Source of the DNA: Spirosoma rigui
GTDB taxonomy: Bacteria > Bacteroidota > Bacteroidia > Cytophagales > Spirosomataceae
DNA length: 64,000 bases
NCBI RefSeq assembly: GCF_002067135.1
Contig: NZ_CP020105.1
Location: 2,542,001 to 2,606,000, forward strand
Reading direction: 5' to 3'
Position 1 is the first letter of the stretch, and every line of letters begins with the position of its first letter. The notes beneath the pieces are model-generated. The model saw nothing but the letters and a program-made list of their open reading frames with translations. It ran no database searches and had not been told where the DNA came from. The position numbers and the translations under genes are program-made. Shown here one piece after another: positions 58,686 through 64,000 of the stretch.

Positions 58686-60158
58686 TCACCGCGCCGAATA
58701 GTTCGGGGCTTCTTTCTGGATCTGAATATCGTGGGGGTGGCTTTCGCGCACACCGGCCGATGTGATCTTTACAAATTTGGCTTGCTGCAGGGTGGGTATA
58801 TCAATAGATCCGCAGTAACCCATACCGGCTTTCAGACCACCGACCATCTGGTAGACGATCTCCGACACCCGGCCTTTGATGGGAACGCGACCCACAATGC
58901 CTTCGGGAACTAGCTTCTTGATGTCGTCCTCGGCGTCCTGAAAATACCGGTCTTTGGAACCATCTTCCATCGCTTCAACCGAACCCATACCCCGGTACGT
59001 TTTAAAGCGCCGTCCTTCATACAACACGACTTCGCCGGGTGCTTCTTCGGTACCGGCCAGGAGCGAACCGATCATAACCGTGCTGGCTCCACCCGCGAGG
59101 GCTTTTGTAATATCGCCCGAGAAGCGGATACCGCCATCGGCAATAACGGGAACGCCCGTACCCTGTAAGGCTTTCGACGATTCGTACACCGCGGTCAGCT
59201 GCGGCATTCCGATCCCGGCAATGATCCGGGTGGTGCAGATACTGCCGGGGCCAACGCCAACTTTAACGGCATCGGCACCGGCGTCGGCCAGCGCTTTGGC
59301 ACCTTCGCCCGTTGCTACGTTACCCGCAATAACCTGTAGTTTTGGAAACTGCTCCTTGATACCCCGAACGGCGTCGAGCACCCCTTTCGAATGTCCGTGT
59401 GCCGTATCGACGCTGATCACATCGACACCCGCTTTCACCAGCGCTTCAATGCGCCGGTTGAGGTCAGGCGTAACGCCTACGGCGGCTCCTACGCGCAACC
59501 GGCCCAGCTCGTCTTTGCAGGCGTTGGGGTGGCTCTTTTTCTTCAGAATATCTTTGTAGGTGATCAGACCAACGAGTTGGTAATCATCGTTCACGATAGG
59601 CAGCTTCTCAATGCGGTACTGTTGCAGGATGCTCTCCGCTTCTTCGAGGGTCAATCCTTCCCGCGCCGTAATCAGGTTGTTGCGGGTCATGATGTCCGTG
59701 ACGGGCTGCGCGAGGTTACTCTGGAAACGCAGGTCACGGTTGGTCAGGATACCAACGAGTTTATTGTTGTCGTCAACGACCGGAATACCCCCGATCTTGA
59801 ACTCCCGCATGATCTTCAGCGCGTCGGCCAGGGTTGCCGTTTCGAGCAGCGTGATGGGGTCGATGATCATGCCGCTTTCCGACCGCTTTACCTTGCGGAC
59901 TTCGTCGGCCTGGGCCTCAACGCTCATGTTCTTGTGGATAATGCCGATGCCGCCTTCCTGCGCCATTGCAATAGCCAGTGACGATTCCGTAACCGTGTCC
60001 ATAGCCGCCGAAATGAGCGGAATGTTCAGTTTGATCGTCCGGGTAAGTTGGGTGACCGTCGTCGTGTCGCGGGGAAGGACCTCCGAGTAGGCAGGTAAAA
60101 GCAGTACGTCGTCGTAGGTGAGAGCCTCGTAGAGAAACTTGCTGGTATCTAAGCTCAT
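58686..60158 (-). CDS. guaB: IMP dehydrogenase
   Basis: 490 residues. Oxidises IMP to XMP with NAD, the first committed step of GMP synthesis. The TIM-barrel catalytic Cys308 lies in [13 protein letters not shown]; two CBS domains sit in an insertion at about 96-205 ([17 protein letters not shown], then [17 protein letters not shown]) and allow nucleotide control. The flap and end motifs [12 protein letters not shown] and [12 protein letters not shown]-like [14 protein letters not shown] are present. It is transcribed alone from a promoter at 60190-60197. Confidence 0.97.
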   Translation of the reverse strand: MSLDTSKFLYEALTYDDVLLLPAYSEVLPRDTTTVTQLTRTIKLNIPLISAAMDTVTESSLAIAMAQEGGIGIIHKNMSVEAQADEVRKVKRSESGMIIDPITLLETATLADALKIMREFKIGGIPVVDDNNKLVGILTNRDLRFQSNLAQPVTDIMTRNNLITAREGLTLEEAESILQQYRIEKLPIVNDDYQLVGLITYKDILKKKSHPNACKDELGRLRVGAAVGVTPDLNRRIEALVKAGVDVISVDTAHGHSKGVLDAVRGIKEQFPKLQVIAGNVATGEGAKALADAGADAVKVGVGPGSICTTRIIAGIGMPQLTAVYESSKALQGTGVPVIADGGIRFSGDITKALAGGASTVMIGSLLAGTEEAPGEVVLYEGRRFKTYRGMGSVEAMEDGSKDRYFQDAEDDIKKLVPEGIVGRVPIKGRVSEIVYQMVGGLKAGMGYCGSIDIPTLQQAKFVKITSAGVRESHPHDIQIQKEAPNYSAR

Positions 60159-60189
60159 GGCAAATAAACAGGGGATGTTATTTGCCGGA

Positions 60190-60197
60190 CAAAACTA
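60190..60197 (-). promoter_or_regulatory. Promoter -7 box (TAGTTTTG) of guaB
   Basis: Exact TAnnTTTG match on the minus strand, 31 bases before the guaB ATG at 60158. A possible -33 TTG lies at 60221-60223, 23 bases further upstream. Confidence 0.6.
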
Positions 60198-60274
60198 GCA
60201 CTTTTATTTCAGTATTATGACAATTCGCCCGCAAATACGCCTACAATCACATAAGTACTTTGAATAATACGCTT

Positions 60275-60697
60275 TCAGATCAGTTTAATGCTGATGGATT
60301 TGCCACCGTCGCCAACGCTGAACTGGCAATCGCTGAACTTGGGAGCCGACATGACAGGTTTGAAATTATTACTGAATCCGTAGGGTTCCTTAGGAATACC
60401 AAACATCCGTGTATCCATTTTGCCGTTGTCGTTCTCATCGTGATACACCGCAATTGCGTAATCGCCCGGTTCTACCGAAAAGGTAGTGTGGAGGCTTTTG
60501 CTGCCTACATACAGTTTTTTCCCTTCCAGGGGTTTCCCTTCGGGAAAATCTTTGCCAGGGGTGAACAGCGCGATATAGACAGTACCCTTCACAACCCGAA
60601 CATTCTGAATGTCAACCCGGAGGTTGGTTTTGCCATTGGGAGTCGAAGGAGTGGGAGGAGAAAGGAACAGGTTGAGGAGCGAGAGCAAAATGAGCAT
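60275..60697 (-). CDS. DUF2141 secreted protein
   Basis: 140 residues with a signal peptide-like N-terminus (MLILLSLLNLFLSPP). The DUF2141 core follows: VVKGTVYIALFTPG, GDYAIAVYHDENDNGKMDT and FGIPKEPYGFSNN. The fold is a beta-sandwich; the DENDNGKMD stretch may bind calcium. The role is unknown. It is divergent from recJ with a gap of only 40 bases, so the promoters of both must overlap. Confidence 0.9.
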   Translation of the reverse strand: MLILLSLLNLFLSPPTPSTPNGKTNLRVDIQNVRVVKGTVYIALFTPGKDFPEGKPLEGKKLYVGSKSLHTTFSVEPGDYAIAVYHDENDNGKMDTRMFGIPKEPYGFSNNFKPVMSAPKFSDCQFSVGDGGKSISIKLI

Positions 60698-60737
60698 AGA
60701 TTGGGTGTTTTTGTAAAAACGGATTTATCTTGCAATT

Positions 60738-62492
60738 ATGATAGCCCAGCCGCCACCCCCTCAAAAACGATGGATCACCAAACCGTTTCCTGATTCGACC
60801 AGCGAGCGGATGGCGATCGAGTCGCTGACTGGTTCGCTCGGCGTTAGTCCCTTCCTGGCTGCCCTGCTGGTGCAGCGGGGTGTGTACACCTACGACGATG
60901 CACGGGCGTTTTTTCGGCCTGAGATCGGTCATCTCCACGATCCGTTTACGATGAAAGACATGGACCGGGCTATTGAGCGCCTGGAACTGGCGATGCGTAC
61001 CGGACGGGAGGAGAAAATTCTGATCTACGGCGATTATGATGTAGATGGAACAACCTCGGTGGCGCTGGTGTACGGCTTTTTAAAGAACTACCACGCAAAT
61101 ATAGACCACTATATTCCGGATCGCTATAAAGAAGGATACGGCATTTCGAAGCAGGGTATTCAGTGGGCGGCCGACAATGGATTTTCGCTCATCATTGCCC
61201 TCGACTGCGGAATCAAGTCGGTCGATCGGGTGGCCGAAGCGAAAGCACTCGGTGTCGATTTTATCATTTGTGATCACCACCGTCCCGGCGCCGAACTGCC
61301 CGACGCGGCTGCCGTGCTGGACCCTAAACGCGACGACTGCACGTATCCCTACAAGGAGCTGAGTGGTTGTGGCGTCGGTTTCAAGCTCCTGCAGGCGTTC
61401 TGCACAAGACGGGGGCTTCCGCTCGAACAGCTCTACCCGTACCTCGATCTGGTTGCGGTTAGCATCGCATCGGATATTGTTCCCATCACCGGCGAGAACC
61501 GGGTTATGGCGTTCTATGGGCTGAAGCACTTGAATGCCGCTCCCCGGACGGGGCTGAAAGCTCTGATCAAGGTGGCAGGATTCTCGCGCGAACTGGACAT
61601 CACGAATCTGGTCTTTGGACTTGGGCCACGTATCAACGCGGCCGGTCGCATCCAGCATGCCAAAGCCGCCGTGCAACTGCTGCTGGCCGAGTCTGAATCG
61701 GAAGCCGACGCCTTTGCGATGGCCATTAACAAGCACAATAATGATCGGCGTACCTTCGACAGCACCATGACCGAGCAGGCGCTGGCCATGATTCGGGAGA
61801 GCGACGGAATGAGCCGCGCCAAATCGACGGTGTTATTCGACGCCAGCTGGCACAAAGGCGTGATTGGCATTGTGGCGTCGCGCTGCATCGAGCATTTTCA
61901 CCGCCCCACCATTATCCTGACGCAGTCGCACGATAAAGCCGCGGGATCGGCCCGGTCGGTGCCGGGTTTCGATGTGTACGAAGCAATTGAAGAATGCGCC
62001 GACCTGCTTGAGCAGTTTGGCGGCCACACGTTTGCCGCTGGTATGACCATGCCCGTCGATAACATCGACGCGTTCCGGAAAAAGTTCGAAGAGGTAGTAT
62101 CGCGACGCATCAAGGAGGAGCACCTCACGCCCCTGATCGATATTGACCTGCCTATGGACTTCACGGAGATCGATGCCAAACTCGTTCGGATTCTGAAGCA
62201 GATGGGTCCCTTCGGTCCGCAAAATCCCCAGCCGGTTTTCATGACCGACGAGGTGTATCTGGCCAGTGAGCCAATCATCATGAAGGAAAAGCACCTGAAA
62301 ATAAATGTGTATCAGGGCGGCCCGTCGCACCGCGGGCATACCCTCACAGCGGTGGGGTTTGGCTTTGCACACATGGCCAGCCAGCTGCAGCCAGGTAAGC
62401 CTTTCGCTATCTGCTACCAGGTCGAACAAAATTTCTACAACGGCAACGTAACGTTGCAGCTTATGCTGAAGGACATAAAGTGCAGCGACTAG
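60738..62492 (+). CDS. recJ: Single-stranded-DNA-specific exonuclease RecJ
   Basis: 584 residues. 5'-3' exonuclease for recombination and mismatch repair. DHH-family motifs: IYGDYDVDGTTS at 96-107, LDCGIKSV, and the DHH motif CDHHRPG near 178-184; the DHHA1 domain follows with ARSVPGFDVYEAI and FGGHTFAAGMTM, and a C-terminal OB-like domain (PFGPQNPQPVFM on). All metal-binding residues appear present. The ATG at 60738 is preceded closely by the divergent DUF2141 gene. Confidence 0.96.
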   Translation: MIAQPPPPQKRWITKPFPDSTSERMAIESLTGSLGVSPFLAALLVQRGVYTYDDARAFFRPEIGHLHDPFTMKDMDRAIERLELAMRTGREEKILIYGDYDVDGTTSVALVYGFLKNYHANIDHYIPDRYKEGYGISKQGIQWAADNGFSLIIALDCGIKSVDRVAEAKALGVDFIICDHHRPGAELPDAAAVLDPKRDDCTYPYKELSGCGVGFKLLQAFCTRRGLPLEQLYPYLDLVAVSIASDIVPITGENRVMAFYGLKHLNAAPRTGLKALIKVAGFSRELDITNLVFGLGPRINAAGRIQHAKAAVQLLLAESESEADAFAMAINKHNNDRRTFDSTMTEQALAMIRESDGMSRAKSTVLFDASWHKGVIGIVASRCIEHFHRPTIILTQSHDKAAGSARSVPGFDVYEAIEECADLLEQFGGHTFAAGMTMPVDNIDAFRKKFEEVVSRRIKEEHLTPLIDIDLPMDFTEIDAKLVRILKQMGPFGPQNPQPVFMTDEVYLASEPIIMKEKHLKINVYQGGPSHRGHTLTAVGFGFAHMASQLQPGKPFAICYQVEQNFYNGNVTLQLMLKDIKCSD

Positions 62493-62637
62493 CGCCTGCC
62501 TCTGATACGTATCCAACCGGCGAACGCAACCTGACTTCTTAAAAAATGTTATGGATGAACTGAGCAGGAGTTTATGCGTTCTTTCTATGGAACCCTGCCA
62601 GTTGGCGAAGCGGTAGTTAGTTGGTAAATAACCATTC

Positions 62638-63369
62638 ATGATTCTCAGAACCGAAAATTTAATTAAGAAATACGGGTCACGGTTGGTCAACAACAATGTA
62701 TCGTATCAGGTAGCGCAGGGCGAAATCGTGGGCTTGCTTGGCCCCAACGGAGCCGGAAAAACAACCTCGTTCTACATGGCCGTTGGCCTGGTGAAGCCCA
62801 ACAGCGGTAAGGTATACATCGATGATACGGATGTGACCGACTTGCCCATGTACAAACGGGCGCGGCTCGGTCTGGGCTACCTGGCGCAGGAAGCATCCGT
62901 TTTTCGGGATCTGTCGGTCGAAGAAAACGTGCTGGCAGTGCTGGAAATGAGCGATGTGCCTAAAAACCAGCAGAAGGAAAAAGTTGAGCAACTACTGGAA
63001 GAGTTCAGCCTCACACACGTCCGAAAGAGTAAGGGGAAAGTGCTGTCCGGTGGTGAACGCCGTCGTACCGAAATTGCCCGTGCCCTGGCCGTCGATCCCA
63101 AATTTATTCTGCTCGATGAGCCCTTCGCCGGTGTCGACCCTATTGCGGTGGAAGATATCCAGAGTATTGTGGCCAAACTCAAGCACCGCAACATTGGTAT
63201 CTTGATTACCGACCACAACGTAAACGAAACCCTGTCCATCACCGATCGGGCTTACCTGTTGTTCGAAGGGAAAATTCTCAAGCAGGGAACCGCCGAAGAG
63301 CTTGCCAGTGATGAGCAGGTTCGGCGTTTGTACCTGGGGCAACACTTCGAATTGAAACGTAAGGTATAA
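62638..63369 (+). CDS. lptB: LPS export ABC transporter ATP-binding protein LptB
   Basis: 243 residues, the ATPase that powers lipopolysaccharide transport to the outer membrane with LptF/LptG. Walker [10 protein letters not shown] at 35-43, Q-loop [15 protein letters not shown] (the AQExSVF motif is typical of LptB), signature [15 protein letters not shown], Walker [13 protein letters not shown] and the H-loop [11 protein letters not shown]. It is separated from recJ by 145 bases. LptF/G are not in the window. Confidence 0.96.
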   Translation: MILRTENLIKKYGSRLVNNNVSYQVAQGEIVGLLGPNGAGKTTSFYMAVGLVKPNSGKVYIDDTDVTDLPMYKRARLGLGYLAQEASVFRDLSVEENVLAVLEMSDVPKNQQKEKVEQLLEEFSLTHVRKSKGKVLSGGERRRTEIARALAVDPKFILLDEPFAGVDPIAVEDIQSIVAKLKHRNIGILITDHNVNETLSITDRAYLLFEGKILKQGTAEELASDEQVRRLYLGQHFELKRKV

Positions 63370-63403
63370 CTACGCTTCGGGCAATTCCCGTTACAGAAAG
63401 CAG

Positions 63404-63432
63404 ACCCGGACCAGTACGATCCGGGTTTTTTT
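63404..63432. terminator. Terminator between lptB and recO
   Basis: Arms ACCCGGA and TCCGGGT around a 9-base loop, followed by seven T's on the plus strand. Clear intrinsic terminator for lptB and possibly a partial stop for recO. Confidence 0.88.
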
Positions 63433-63439
63433 AGTGGCC

Positions 63440-64000
63440 TTATCCCAGCACTTCCCGCAACACCGGCAGCGATTTCACTTCGCCAATGGAATCGATGTGT
63501 ATCTGGTAATAGGCGACCAGCGCGTCCAGTAAATCGTTGCGTGACGCGCGGGCCAGTTTGATCGGTGTGCCGAAGGGATAACGCAGCATGATATTCAGGG
63601 CCGTTTCGGTTTCTGCATCGGGGAGGAACGGGTAGGAGTTTTCTCGCAGCTGGCTTTCAAACTCGCGGTCGCTTTCGGGGCCGAAGCCCAGAAAGAAAGA
63701 AAGCTTGAGCAGAAAAGCGAGGTGAAAGTTTTCAAAATCGGTTTGGGCCTCCTCCAGAAATATCACCGACTCGGCCAGAAACCGGAACAGGGTCGGGCTG
63801 CTCGCTTCTTCTTTCAGGACTTTGTTGAGTATCTCCGTTACGAACATGGCAATGGTCGATTTGGCCACATCGAAAGGCAGGCTCTGGAACGGATAACTCG
63901 TTTTCACTTCCGAGAGTCGGTGCAGGTCGCGGTCGTTTTTGTAATAAACGACCATCTCGAGCAGCGTCAGCGGCTGAAACAGGGCAATGCGATTGTTCTT
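63440..64000 (-). CDS. recO: DNA repair protein RecO, cut by the window edge
   Basis: The visible 186 residues are the C-terminal part; the frame is open to base 64000 with no stop, reading KNNRIALFQPLTLLEMVVYY at the edge, so the ATG at 63955 is internal. Bacteroidota RecO marks follow: SLPFDVAKSTIAMFVTEILN, LKEE, ENFHLAFLLKLSFFLGFG. RecO loads RecA on gapped DNA together with RecR. The N-terminal OB fold lies outside. The zinc-finger Cys residues of some RecO proteins are absent, as in this phylum. Confidence 0.9.
   Translation of the reverse strand, partial: KNNRIALFQPLTLLEMVVYYKNDRDLHRLSEVKTSYPFQSLPFDVAKSTIAMFVTEILNKVLKEEASSPTLFRFLAESVIFLEEAQTDFENFHLAFLLKLSFFLGFGPESDREFESQLRENSYPFLPDAETETALNIMLRYPFGTPIKLARASRNDLLDALVAYYQIHIDSIGEVKSLPVLREVLG

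Noticed and set aside
60253-60262. AAGTACTTTG near the guaB promoter, like the exosortase operator
   Set aside because: Only one arm is present; no CAAAGT at the right distance, so it is not counted as a third site.

Overview
The window looks like chromosome of a Bacteroidota bacterium of the order Cytophagales, close to Spirosoma, Fibrella and related Spirosomaceae. Supporting signs are the many TAnnTTTG promoter boxes, the almost complete lack of purine-rich ribosome binding sites, DUF5686, DUF2141 and DUF2905 proteins, a Bacteroidota-type RecO, an exosortase N (XrtN) with its VIT-domain partner, and a CrtI-family carotenoid desaturase. I see no rRNA, tRNA, CRISPR array, insertion sequence, integrase or phage gene. 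Both ends cut a gene: an Ala/Lys-rich protein at the left and recO at the right.

Layout. 1-5.5 kb: a protease-nuclease fusion, a frameshifted DUF2905 gene, a secreted protein of unknown role and a sugar isomerase-like TIM barrel. 5.8-13.2 kb: class II aldolase fbaA, an RND efflux pump with its lipoprotein adaptor, and a secreted M24 peptidase. 13.4-20.5 kb: a DUF5686 outer-membrane protein, two secreted enzymes (GH5 and a metallophosphoesterase), a MOSC protein and a HAD phosphatase. 20.6-26.8 kb: an MFS carrier, msrA opposite an AraC regulator, a LEA2 protein translationally coupled to a flavin disulfide reductase, and an HD hydrolase. 26.9-32.5 kb: a sugar-oxidation locus with an MFS sugar carrier, two Gfo/Idh/MocA dehydrogenases and a TIM-barrel isomerase, closed by a strong terminator. 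32.7-38.6 kb: a guanidinium-type SMR exporter, mutS2, a small orphan and a large S9 peptidase. 38.8-47.6 kb: a six-PAS histidine kinase, a lipoprotein, the carotenoid desaturase and two cation/proton antiporters around a small HExxH protein. 47.7-55.6 kb: a secreted LolA-like protein, LtrA and the exosortase N locus. 55.8-64 kb: housekeeping genes (GHMP kinase, mazG, phosphoesterase, guaB, DUF2141, recJ, lptB, recO).

The most notable system is the exosortase N locus on the minus strand (55.6 to 49.7 kb). It forms two transcription units separated by a perfect 13-bp hairpin. The first encodes DUF1361, DgkA, a membrane protein and a winged-helix regulator. The second encodes the VIT-domain substrate and an XrtN with a fused EpsI-like domain. 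A near-identical palindrome (ACTTTG, five bases, CAAAGT) lies 6-10 bases upstream of the first start codon of each unit and nowhere else that I found. I infer one small regulon controlled by the locus's own regulator.

Other points of interest are an intact EF-hand loop in the cytoplasmic middle loop of the RND pump, a duplicated two-PAS module with an exact 263-residue offset, a palindrome-rich in-frame insertion in the carotenoid desaturase, and long hairpins in both gaps of the sugar-oxidation operon. Functions come from motif recognition only; no database search was possible.
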